Counted from the stretch's first letter, positions 8,326 through 15,375 are shown. The stretch: DNA of 15,621 nucleotides from Clostridiales bacterium UBA1389 (GCA_002305335.1 DBQR01000016.1:12510-28130); one strand, 5' to 3'. Notes: generated from the letters alone by a model not told the origin. Numbers and translations are program-made.

Positions 8326-8362
8326 AAAAAATGCCGGAACACACAATACCGCCTGTTCCGGC
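8326..8362 (-). terminator. Intrinsic terminator or attenuator inside the ATPase/DUF2357 operon
   Basis: A 9-bp perfect stem (GCCGGAACA with TGTTCCGGC, 8354-8362 with 8333-8341) closes a 12-nt loop and is followed on the minus strand by A then TTTTTT (8331-8326). It lies 16 bp after the ATPase stop and 29 bp before the DUF2357-like start. No new promoter is obvious between them, so partial read-through (attenuation) is likely. Confidence 0.7.
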
Positions 8363-8378
8363 GAAAAACTATATATAA

Positions 8379-9956
8379 TTAATACATTCTCTGCAATCTT
8401 TCAAGGTAGGCTATGCTTTCGGTCATTGTGTCCTTGCCGAAAATGGTGTTCATGTAGTTTATAAGTCCCCTTATTTCGTCCCGTATAAGGGAAAGGTTAA
8501 GACTTTCGAACTTTCTGAAAACCTTGGTGGCGAGAACATAGTCGATACCCTCCAGCTCGGTGCCACCGGCGGCAACATAAACGGGAACGAAAATGTTAAG
8601 CTGCTTCATGATACGGTTGCCGAAGGCCACCCGGAATTTCTGTATAACGTACATATCCAGCTTGCTTATGCTGTTTATGTATTCCTGCTTTACGGGATAC
8701 ATGGCTATGGCTTCCTCGTAAAGTTCCGCCACATAGGAATAGCTTATCTGCTTGGGGGAGGTGTCGGGGGCGGCGAATTCGGTGCCCTTGCTGTCAAGAT
8801 TTATGGTCAGCGCCCGGTCATACACCTTGTCGGACACCGAAAAGGTGGAATCGTCGTTGTTGGCGGTGCCTATGTACCAGACATTCTGGGGGATAACCAG
8901 CTTGCCTTCGGTAAGCCGCTTGGGGTCGTTGGGCCAGGAGGAGGGCACCAGCTCCAGCCTCCATTCGGAAGGGTCGGGCATTTCAAGGATGGAAAGCATT
9001 TCCGCAAAGTAGTATTCCACCCGGGCTATGTTCATTTCGTCGAGTATGATAATATTTATGTCGTCGCTGTAGGACGCCTCGTAAACCCGTTTCAAAAATT
9101 CGGTTTCGTTGAATTTTTTTGTGAATTCGTTGAAGAATCCCAAAAGCTCTGCCCTGTCCCGCCAGGAGGGCTGCACCGAACAGATGGTGGAGTCGTTTTG
9201 GAAGTATTTGCCCATGGCGTAGGGAAGTGAGGTTTTGCCGGTGCCGGATATACCCTGAAGCAGAATAAGCTTGGTGGAGGCAAGCCCGGCAAGCATAAGG
9301 CGGATAACCTTGGGTTCGTAAAACAGACGCATTCTTGTACAGCAAAAGTTCCTGAAATCCTCGCAGATTTCCTGTAAGGACATATTTTTATCGTACTGGG
9401 GAGGTATATAGGTTTCGTACTTCTGGTCAACCGCAGAAAGACGGAAAAAGCGGGTTCCGGCGGATACTGATGCGGGGGAAGCTTCCCTGTCGGCGCCTTC
9501 TGATTTCACCGAAAGGTTCGATTCGGTTTCGGCGGCGGCATCGTTGAGTATAGATGTTATCTGGTCCATGGTGATGCCGCTTGCCCCCACCTTGAGGGAA
9601 AGGATTTTTTCCTTTTCCTTGGTTAGTCTTAACACGTCCCGGTGGAGGTCGGACAGTTCCTCAAGCAGGTCATCGTTGGAAACGATGGTTCTTCTAAAAC
9701 GGATATACTTTCTGATAAGCAGCACCAGCAGGAAGATTATAATAAACCAGATGGAATAGACAAGTAAAAAGGCAAGTACGGCGAACACCCATTCAAGGGG
9801 GGAGAAATTTTCGGAATACCGACCCATCTGCTCAAAATAAGCCGGGAAGTTGAATATCTGAACCAAACCTTTGAACAGGTTCGATATTATCTTCCACACC
9901 CCGTCAACCAGCATGGAGGACATAAACGCATAGAACCAACTCAAAAATTCATCCAT
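8379..9956 (-). CDS. Membrane-anchored McrB-like AAA+ ATPase
   Basis: 525 aa from the ATG at 9956. A GTG nine bases upstream (9965) is in frame but overlaps the GGAAGG ribosome binding site that is well placed for the ATG, so I prefer the ATG. The N-terminus has an amphipathic segment and a strong membrane helix at about 58-84, then a short coiled coil (about 95-120). The AAA+ domain resembles the McrB/dynein-related (AAA_5) group: GISGTGKTS (Walker A) near 239, IIILDEMNIARVEYYF (Walker B) near 304, WYIGTANNDDSTF (sensor 1) near 363, then KVYDRALTINL. It probably forms a ring that remodels a protein partner at the inner membrane face. The DUF2357-like partner is next in the operon. McrB enzymes of restriction systems are soluble, so the anchor and the signal-peptidase neighbours point away from DNA restriction. 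Confidence 0.85.
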   Translation of the reverse strand: MDEFLSWFYAFMSSMLVDGVWKIISNLFKGLVQIFNFPAYFEQMGRYSENFSPLEWVFAVLAFLLVYSIWFIIIFLLVLLIRKYIRFRRTIVSNDDLLEELSDLHRDVLRLTKEKEKILSLKVGASGITMDQITSILNDAAAETESNLSVKSEGADREASPASVSAGTRFFRLSAVDQKYETYIPPQYDKNMSLQEICEDFRNFCCTRMRLFYEPKVIRLMLAGLASTKLILLQGISGTGKTSLPYAMGKYFQNDSTICSVQPSWRDRAELLGFFNEFTKKFNETEFLKRVYEASYSDDINIIILDEMNIARVEYYFAEMLSILEMPDPSEWRLELVPSSWPNDPKRLTEGKLVIPQNVWYIGTANNDDSTFSVSDKVYDRALTINLDSKGTEFAAPDTSPKQISYSYVAELYEEAIAMYPVKQEYINSISKLDMYVIQKFRVAFGNRIMKQLNIFVPVYVAAGGTELEGIDYVLATKVFRKFESLNLSLIRDEIRGLINYMNTIFGKDTMTESIAYLERLQRMY

Positions 9957-10057
9957 ATATTTCACCTTCCCGGCTAAGATTAAAATTTATATTAAATATA
10001 TTTAATCCCCCGGCTGTATGATTATTCAATATAAGCATAAAGGGCATTTATGTATAT

Positions 10058-10807
10058 TTAATTTCCGTTATTTGTGTCGTTTTCGGTATATTCGTCAACC
10101 GGAGTTTCGCTCTTTGTTTCCTCAGCCTTGGCTTCGTTCTGCTGGCGGAGGTATTCTTCGATGGCGCGGCGCTTTATTTCTTCTTCCTCTTCGGGGGAAA
10201 GCTTCTTGCCTCCCTTTGCCTTGGTTATCGTGCGGATAAATCTGTAAAGCTCATACAGGAAGAAAAGTATAAGGGGCAGGACGATAACCACCAAAAAGCC
10301 CGTCGAGGTCTGGAGGAAGGACATGAAGCTTCCCAAAGCGCCGATCCTTTTTCCCGTCCAGATGCCTAAAATATCCGAAGTAGCTACGGGGTCGGCGTCC
10401 AATGCGGCAATTGTTTCGGGGTTATTGTCGCCGTCGGCATTGTCACCCCTTGTCCGGTAGTAGGTATAGCCGCCTTCCTCGTATTTTTCCGCAATACGGT
10501 GGGTGTTTAACTCTTTTGTGCCGTTTTTGTCCAAATCGGTATAAAAGGTTATAACGTCGTTTTCCTTTAGTTCGGTCTTGTCCGCATCTATAAGCAGCTT
10601 TACGACAATCATGTCCCCCGCCTTGATGGTGGGGTTCATCGAATCCGTCTTAATATTTATAAAGCTTTTTCCGCCGATAGAGGCCACGCCGTGTTCGTTG
10701 TTCGTTGAAGACAACACCACCGCGGTTATGCAGACAGCGAAAACAACAAACAGCCAGAGGATTGTATTGCTTATAATGGCAAGCACTTTTTTAGTTTTAG
10801 CGTTCAT
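10058..10807 (-). CDS. Signal peptidase I, SipW-like (Ser-His type), copy 2
   Basis: 249 aa. An N-terminal membrane helix (about 14-33) is followed by TDSMNP with catalytic Ser56, NTHRI with His103 in place of the usual Lys, and GDNADG near 121. A second helix lies at about 169-186, with a charged cytoplasmic tail containing EEEEEIKRRAIEEYLRQQ. It is the first gene of its unit, 34 nt after the predicted start of transcription, with GGGGAG 5 nt before the ATG. It shares the catalytic Ser-His scheme with the copy at 6454-5777 but diverges elsewhere (for instance TDSM against TGSM), so the two are old paralogues, not a recent duplication. It probably processes the TasA-like substrates encoded just upstream, from 11079. 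Confidence 0.9.
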   Translation of the reverse strand: MNAKTKKVLAIISNTILWLFVVFAVCITAVVLSSTNNEHGVASIGGKSFINIKTDSMNPTIKAGDMIVVKLLIDADKTELKENDVITFYTDLDKNGTKELNTHRIAEKYEEGGYTYYRTRGDNADGDNNPETIAALDADPVATSDILGIWTGKRIGALGSFMSFLQTSTGFLVVIVLPLILFFLYELYRFIRTITKAKGGKKLSPEEEEEIKRRAIEEYLRQQNEAKAEETKSETPVDEYTENDTNNGN

Positions 10808-10847
10808 ATTAACTCCCCATAACTAAAATTTTAATAAACCTCATAGT

Positions 10848-10876
10848 ATTATACAATACCTGTAAATTGATGTCAA
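10848..10876 (-). promoter_or_regulatory. SigA-type promoter of the SipW/ATPase/EAL unit
   Basis: On the minus strand, TTGACA (10876-10871) and TATAAT (10853-10848) are both perfect and separated by 17 nt. The 5' untranslated region would be short (about 34 nt) with no room for a riboswitch, so this unit seems not to share the c-di-GMP switch of the upstream unit. Confidence 0.85.
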
Positions 10877-11011
10877 TAGGCAAATGGGTAAAAAGGTCGT
10901 CAAAGGGCTTAAAATGCCTGAAAATAAGACTTTCCGGCGAATGATTATATGTTAATATGCCTGAAAAGCATGAACGCTGAAGCTAAAAAAGAGCATTTCT
11001 GAAATTTTTGC

Positions 11012-11059
11012 AAAATTAAGCACCTGCGCAACCCCGGGCTGTCCGTGCCGCGCAGGCGC
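11012..11059 (-). terminator. Intrinsic terminator after the TasA-like cluster
   Basis: On the minus strand a GC-rich stem, GCGCCTGCGC with GCGCAGGTGC (10 bp, one G-T pair), closes a 20-nt loop and is followed by TTAATTTT. It begins 19 bp after the stop of the last TasA-like gene and precedes the next promoter, so it marks the end of the riboswitch-controlled unit. Confidence 0.75.
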
Positions 11060-11078
11060 TTTGATTCTATTATGTAAC

Positions 11079-11858
11079 TTAACGGATTCCCTGGAATTCC
11101 ACTATGACTTCCACATTTTCGACCTTAATCGAATTGTGGGAAATGCAGGCTTCGTCCTGACCTTCGTACCAGAGGTAGATTTCCACCTTTACCGGTGCGG
11201 TGCCTACGTTTTCGGCAACCACGGCGGTGGGACCTACCACATTGCATTCAAGGTCTGCCAAAGTGGGGGCCCGGGTTTCGTCGTCCACGGATTCTATCAC
11301 TTTGGTTTTGAGATAGGTGTTCAGACTATCGTAATCGAAAACCAGGGTATTATCCCCGCATACCACACCGATCCGCAGGGCTTTGGTTATTTCCGATTCC
11401 TCGTCCCCCCGGTTGACGGTGATTTTGGAAACATAGACTTTCGAAAAAGAATCGTCGCTGTCTGCCATATCGCTTTTTACATACACGGTTCCCACCCGGA
11501 CATAACCGGTAAGGTCATCAAGCGAAAGCTGTAAAAAGGGCGTGTCTTCGGAAATTTCGCCGGTGTCATAGCTTATACCTTCGTCCCCGTCCGGCACGAA
11601 CCAGTCAACCAGATCAAAGGTTGAAACGGGGTTTAATACTTTGGTAACGCCGGTATCGGAAAGACTTACCGCGGTGGTATAGGAACCGCCGAAGGTTTCT
11701 GAAATCACCAGGTTCTTTGCCGCAACCGCTTCGATGTCCATGCCCGCATTTACCCGGTCGTTCATGGTAAACCATGCATAGGATGCGGTGCCGACTATGG
11801 TTGCCGAAACGAGTATCAGCATAACCGTGGTTATCAGCTTGTTACGGGATTTTTTCAT
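11079..11858 (-). CDS. TasA/camelysin-like secreted protein with SipW-type signal peptide
   Basis: 259 aa. A basic N-terminus and a hydrophobic core end in TASYAWFTMN (about 24-33). This is the SipW-cognate signal peptide pattern, with cleavage probably after SYA. The mature part is acidic and beta-rich, with strands such as FSKVYVSKITVN and ALRIGVVCGDNTLVFDY, and ends with KVEIYLWYEGQDEACIS, the closing motif shared with the other proteins of this cluster. Three Cys are present. Such proteins form extracellular fibres or matrix in Firmicutes; fibre formation here is inferred. AGGAG lies about 8 nt before the ATG. Codon use is GC-richer than in the other intact TasA-like gene (13695-12820). 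The 97-bp leader contains no recognisable riboswitch or strong promoter. Confidence 0.85.
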   Translation of the reverse strand: MKKSRNKLITTVMLILVSATIVGTASYAWFTMNDRVNAGMDIEAVAAKNLVISETFGGSYTTAVSLSDTGVTKVLNPVSTFDLVDWFVPDGDEGISYDTGEISEDTPFLQLSLDDLTGYVRVGTVYVKSDMADSDDSFSKVYVSKITVNRGDEESEITKALRIGVVCGDNTLVFDYDSLNTYLKTKVIESVDDETRAPTLADLECNVVGPTAVVAENVGTAPVKVEIYLWYEGQDEACISHNSIKVENVEVIVEFQGIR

Positions 11859-11954
11859 AGTGGTACTCCTTTATGTATAGCGGCACTTTTTTCGAATAAA
11901 TTACCGTCGAAAGAAATGTTTTAAATAAATAACGATTAGCTATCTAAAACCAAA

Positions 11955-12095
11955 TTAAGCAGAGATTTCAAGTTCAAATTCAACTGTGAAACCTTCAGTG
12001 CCAACAGCGGTAGTATTATTGGTAGTTGTCGCTTCATCTTCACCATCAAAGAAGATGTAAACCAATATTTCGGTTAGAGTATTTGTGTGAACTTG
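11955..12095 (-). pseudogene. Orphan C-terminal tail of a TasA-like gene
   Basis: From 12062 down to the TAA at 11955-11957 the frame encodes VYIFFDGEDEATTTNN and a final strand ending FELEISA, nearly the same as the tail of the gene fragment just upstream. The frame is closed by a TAG at 12098-12096, and no start codon or signal peptide precedes it. It therefore looks like a duplicated or left-over 3' end of a third TasA-like gene and is probably not translated. Confidence 0.7.
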
Positions 12096-12220
12096 CTAAT
12101 GAGTCGGGAAACTCATTCGAAGCTGTTTTACTATTAATCAATGCTAAGTGCGAACTCGACGGTGTAACCATCGGGCGAAAGTGCTGTTGCATTGTTGGTA
12201 GTTGTCGCTTCATCTTCACC
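12019..12220 (-). repeat. 26-bp direct repeat (12019-12044 and 12195-12220)
   Basis: The two copies are identical over 26 bp (TTGGTAGTTGTCG... to CACC on the plus strand) and differ by one base just beyond before diverging. They encode the DGEDEATTTNN segment of the two TasA-like tails and lie 176 bp apart. Recombination between them would delete or duplicate one tail. Confidence 0.8.
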
Positions 12221-12637
12221 GTCAAAGTAAATATATACTTTGACATTGGTTGCGTCGGAAGCTGATACCGATGCTGCAAGTACATTAGCTTCGGTCTTTG
12301 TTGTAAATTCTTCTGTACCTGCGTTGTAGATTACCCAGTTATCACCGGAAACGAAGAGAACACGGACTGCATTCTTAAGAGCGTCAGCACCTGTATTTAC
12401 GCCGTCATCAGTATTTGTATCTTTTAATCCTACAGTAACGGATTGTACTTTTAAGTTGGTGGCTAAAGCTACACCAGTGGTAGGATTAAGGCGCACTTTA
12501 AAGTCGTTGATAAGAGTATATACATTCGTTCCATCGGTTGCTGTTGCTGGCGCAGTAACTGCACTATAATTCGTCGTACGAGTCGAAGAAGTAGGATCGT
12601 TACTGAATGCTTCCGCCCATAAAATATCTGTAGCATC
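12134..12637 (-). pseudogene. TasA-like gene lacking its 5' end, fused in frame to a recombinase fragment
   Basis: About 168 codons of a TasA-like mature domain: LWAEAFSNDPTSST, LINDFKVRLNPTTG, ALKNAVRVLFVSGDNWVIYN, NVKVYIYFDGEDEATTTNN and a final VEFALSID. The order of strands follows the intact protein at 11858-11079 (compare ALRIGVVCGDNTLVFDY). The signal peptide and roughly the first 80-90 residues are missing, replaced directly by 62 codons of a serine recombinase in the same frame. The only long in-frame ATG (12907) lies inside the upstream gene in another frame and without a ribosome binding site, so I regard the piece as silent unless recombination gives it a new head. Confidence 0.7.
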
Positions 12638-12823
12638 CTCTTGTGCCAGGGAACTCATGATAGTCAGCAGTAATTCACCTTTTCCGTCAAATGTATAAAT
12701 ATTTTCTTTTTCAAAATAACACTCGCAGCCAACTTCTTTAAGCTTGCGGATGGTAACCAAGCTGTCTACCGTGTTTCTTGCAAACCGGCTGACTGACTTA
12801 GTGACTATCAAATCAATCTTTAT
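12638..12823 (-). pseudogene. Internal fragment of a large serine recombinase
   Basis: 62 codons reading IKIDLIVTKSVSRFARNTV, TIRKLKEVGCECYFEKENI, GKGELLLTIMSSLAQE. This matches the middle of the resolvase catalytic domain of serine site-specific recombinases (the TKSxSRFARNT and FEKENI...GELLLTIxSSLAQE signatures). The N-terminal part with the nucleophilic Ser and all of the zinc-ribbon and DNA-binding parts are absent, so it is not an active enzyme. It is fitted exactly between the 3' end of one TasA-like gene and the headless body of another. Confidence 0.85.
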
Positions 12824-13695
12824 GGTTCTACAGGTGTTGTAGTTTTTAAAGTGATAGCGTTGACAACAGTTCCTGTGCCAAGTTCCAAAGCAATATCTAG
12901 GGTCCATGATTTAGTTAATTCAAGGAATGTTGCGTTTGTACATGTTGTGTCTTCGCCTTCAAGCCAGAGACGAACAACAACTTTATAATAATTGGTGGAA
13001 TTTGCAGCAACAGTAACTACCTTTGTTGCGTCATTATATACTACAGCTGCAGTTGTCGTTGTTGAAGTTACTGCTTCTCCAGGTGTTTGGTTAGCAGCAC
13101 CTGATGGTGAATAAATACCTACGAGTGTGCCAACACCACCTGCAGGAGCTGTAGGAGTAGTTCCTAAATCTTCTGCGAATACAGCTACACGATAAGCCTT
13201 ATTACCATCTGTTGCACCTTCATATGTCAAATCAAGTTGAGTAAGTTTAATATCTTTCGCAGTTGTAGTATCAGTATTAGTAGCTTTTAGTTGGAATACA
13301 TAATCAATGTAACCTACAGCATTTGTTGTGCCGTAAGCAGTATTAAACGCTTCTACATCATAAGCAACATATGCATCAGCGATAGCGTCTCCATCTGCTT
13401 TTGCGTTTGTTGTATAGAAGTAATCTTTACCGTTTACTGTGGATACAGGTTCAAGAATTCCTGTAATTGAACTACCATTGTATGTTGTAATAAAAGCGCT
13501 CTCAGCTTTGATTGTTGTTGAGTCTAACTCATCACCAGCAATCAATAGGTTGCTTGATACTGTGGCAGTAACAGACATACCTGTTGCAGTAACTGTCGTG
13601 TTCATTGAAAACCATGCGTAGGATGCGGTGGAGAGAAGTACTGCCGATACAAGCAGCATTACTAATGCGGGGATAATTTTTTTTGTTGCTTTCAT
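12820..13695 (-). CDS. TasA/camelysin-like secreted protein (probable major fibre subunit)
   Basis: 291 aa. The signal peptide ends in STASYAWFSMN (about 22-32), the SipW-type pattern also seen in the protein at 11858-11079; cleavage is probably after SYA. The mature part is rich in Thr, Ala, Val and Asn and beta-rich, and carries the closing motif VVVRLWLEGEDTTCTN followed by TLDIALELG. AAGGAG lies about 8 nt before the ATG. Codons are AT-rich and biased (ACT, ACA, GCA, GTT), unlike the GC-richer neighbours; that fits either very high expression of an abundant surface protein or separate transfer. The last residues (PVEP) and the TAA at 12822-12820 fall on the junction with the recombinase fragment, so the natural C-terminus may have been altered by a few residues. 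Confidence 0.88.
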   Translation of the reverse strand: MKATKKIIPALVMLLVSAVLLSTASYAWFSMNTTVTATGMSVTATVSSNLLIAGDELDSTTIKAESAFITTYNGSSITGILEPVSTVNGKDYFYTTNAKADGDAIADAYVAYDVEAFNTAYGTTNAVGYIDYVFQLKATNTDTTTAKDIKLTQLDLTYEGATDGNKAYRVAVFAEDLGTTPTAPAGGVGTLVGIYSPSGAANQTPGEAVTSTTTTAAVVYNDATKVVTVAANSTNYYKVVVRLWLEGEDTTCTNATFLELTKSWTLDIALELGTGTVVNAITLKTTTPVEP

Positions 13696-13748
13696 TGTTG
13701 TTTCTCCTTAATAATTTTTTATTTATTTTAATTTTGTTTGCGCGCTTT

Positions 13749-14519
13749 TTATTCGTCCCGGCTGTAATCCGAATCGATTATGCCGTCTCCGTCCTGGTCA
13801 ACGGCTATGATTGAAATTTTCATGTCAATCTTGAAGGTGCCGCCGATAAGGTCGTCGGTGCAGTCGGGGTCGTCCCCTTCTATCCAGATAACCACCGTGA
13901 ATTTTACCGTATCTCCCGGTGCGGTGGTGGGGAGCTGTTCCCTTGAAATGGTGGTGGAGGATATGAATTCCTCGCACACCGTGCCGTCGGTGTCAACCTC
14001 CGGCCCTTTTCCGTCTGATCTGGTGCGGGCGTAGGTGGTAGGCTCGCCGTTTATGTAAAGCCTTATACGCACCGCCTTGTCAAGGTTCTGGGTTACGTTT
14101 ACTATGTATAACAGATATTCGGTCTTTACCGTTCGCTTTCCCACGTTCTTCATGTAGTAGGTGTAGGCGACGTAGTTGGCGCCGTTGTGACTGCCGTCTA
14201 TCATGTCCAGGTCGTTGTCTAAATCGTTTACGCTTATGTTGGTTATCTTTTCGCTTGCCCTGGCGTTGAGGCGGCTGGTCATGGTGTTGAAGTTCCGTTC
14301 CTCCGATAAAGCCAGCTGATAGTCGATATTGTCAAGCTTGTTTATCGAAACCGTGTAGCTGCCGTATTTGTCATACATGACGGCTATCACATACACGGTG
14401 GAGGTCAGGAGGGTCACCGCCGACAGTATAATGGGTATGACCTTCATCAAAACCCGGTACTTTTTGACCTCGTAGGCGGTGCGGACTAAAAACTTTTTCG
14501 GGTCCTTGGTAAGAAGCAT
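13749..14519 (-). CDS. Membrane-anchored beta-rich protein related to the TasA-like cluster
   Basis: 256 aa. A cytoplasmic N-terminus of about 25 aa precedes one membrane helix (about 26-48, VIPIILSAVTLLTSTVYVIAV), and the rest is predicted outside. The signal lacks the SYAWF cleavage pattern, so it probably stays anchored. The outer domain contains NVTQNLDKAVRIRLYINGE and ends with KFTVVIWIEGDDPDCTDD, the same closing EG-D-C motif as the secreted TasA-like proteins, then a calcium-loop-like DQDGDGIIDSD. It may be the membrane anchor or a minor cap of the fibre (inferred). The ATG directly follows the stop of the upstream gene (TAAATG), with GGAGGG 7 nt before it inside that gene, so translation is coupled. 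An EF-hand-like Asp-rich end suggests calcium binding. Confidence 0.75.
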   Translation of the reverse strand: MLLTKDPKKFLVRTAYEVKKYRVLMKVIPIILSAVTLLTSTVYVIAVMYDKYGSYTVSINKLDNIDYQLALSEERNFNTMTSRLNARASEKITNISVNDLDNDLDMIDGSHNGANYVAYTYYMKNVGKRTVKTEYLLYIVNVTQNLDKAVRIRLYINGEPTTYARTRSDGKGPEVDTDGTVCEEFISSTTISREQLPTTAPGDTVKFTVVIWIEGDDPDCTDDLIGGTFKIDMKISIIAVDQDGDGIIDSDYSRDE

Positions 14520-15311
14520 TTACAGTCCCTCCCCCCGGGATTTGTCCCTGAAGTCGCCGTAGGTGTACCATTCGCCCATGTCCTCGTCGGAGGAGGTGAA
14601 GCCGGCAAACCCCGCCTTGGAATATTCGTCCGGCTTTGCCGATTTCGGCATTGTCCCCGGAACGCAGGCAACCGGTTCGCAGCCGGCGGATTTTACAAAG
14701 GCGGTTATCTGGCCTGCAAGGCGGTTCCCCAATGAAGTTTCGCACTTTGTCGCCACCGACGGCTCGAAGAAGCAGATATCCGCATTCAGTCCGTACATCC
14801 TGCTCATGGGGCAGAAGTCGCCGCCGAAGGCGGAAAGACCTATTTTAAAGCCCAAAAGCTTTATATCGTTAAGTAAAGGCTGAAGGTTGTCAAGGTCCTC
14901 AAATAATATATCCGAAGAAAGCTCAAGGCATATTTTCTGGGGTTTGTTGTATTCCTTAACCAAATTTTCAAGGGAGGAAAGGTGGTTTTTTCTTTTCAGC
15001 ATCTTAATGGGAAGATACACCGAAATCCAGTTGAATTCCACTTCGTCGCTTTCCATCTGCTTTGCCAGCTTTATGGCCGCCTCCAAATCGCTCAGGGCAA
15101 GCCTTACGCTCTGCCGGGTACGGTCGCAGACTATTCGGTACTGGGAGGGGCGGAGCACGCCCAGCTGAACCGAATTTATCTGTCTTATGGTCCTGAAGGC
15201 GTATATTTCCCGGGACATGCATCTTCTTACCGGTGAAATCAGGGTGGTTAAGGGCTCTACGCCGCTTTCGACTGTTTCTTTGATTAACGCTGACATGTGG
15301 GGCGTTGCCAT
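14520..15311 (-). CDS. Degenerate EAL-like domain protein (predicted non-catalytic)
   Basis: 263 aa, no signal peptide or membrane helix. The order of segments follows an EAL fold: FNWISVYLPIKML (where EAL proteins have VNLS), KICLELSSDILFED (for IELTES), LLGFKIGLSAFGGDF (for LGxxIALDDFGxGY), ADICFFEPSV (for DxLKIDxSFV) and EPVACVPGTM (for AEGVET). The EAL motif itself, the second Glu of ELTE, both Asp of DDFG, the catalytic Lys and the late Glu are all changed, so hydrolysis of c-di-GMP is not expected. It is the first gene behind the riboswitches, so it may be a receptor or regulator of the fibre system; ligand binding is not shown. AGGAGG lies 7 nt before the ATG. Confidence 0.75.
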   Translation of the reverse strand: MATPHMSALIKETVESGVEPLTTLISPVRRCMSREIYAFRTIRQINSVQLGVLRPSQYRIVCDRTRQSVRLALSDLEAAIKLAKQMESDEVEFNWISVYLPIKMLKRKNHLSSLENLVKEYNKPQKICLELSSDILFEDLDNLQPLLNDIKLLGFKIGLSAFGGDFCPMSRMYGLNADICFFEPSVATKCETSLGNRLAGQITAFVKSAGCEPVACVPGTMPKSAKPDEYSKAGFAGFTSSDEDMGEWYTYGDFRDKSRGEGL

Positions 15312-15339
15312 TTCCCATCCTCCTTCCTGCCGGATTCAT

Positions 15340-15375
15340 AAAAAAAGCCGGTTGCAAATGTGAATTGCAACTGGC
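15340..15375 (-). terminator. Terminator of riboswitch 2
   Basis: On the minus strand, GCCAGTTGCAA (15375-15365) pairs with TTGCAACCGGC (15357-15347) at 10 of 11 positions and is followed by a run of seven T (15346-15340). The 5' arm contains the TTGC that closes helix P1 of aptamer 2, so aptamer folding and terminator folding exclude each other. Confidence 0.85.

Noticed and set aside
6456..9956. DNA restriction system (McrBC) as the function of the ATPase/DUF2357 pair
   Set aside because: No nuclease or DNA-recognition domain is visible, the ATPase is membrane-anchored, and the neighbours are signal peptidases and a c-di-GMP enzyme. I keep only the family resemblance.
11859..11954. A third riboswitch before the last TasA-like gene
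   Set aside because: The 97-bp leader has none of the GGCAAA, GACGCAAAGC or GGCCT elements and no terminator hairpin.
12026..12265. Plus-strand 79-codon frame across the two TasA-like tails
   Set aside because: Most of it is antisense to the tails. A middle piece (about 12070-12160) looks faintly protein-like but is too short to support.
12134..12907. An intact recombinase-TasA fusion protein
   Set aside because: The ATG at 12907 lies within the upstream gene in another frame with no ribosome binding site, the first residues make no sense, and the recombinase piece lacks its catalytic Ser region.
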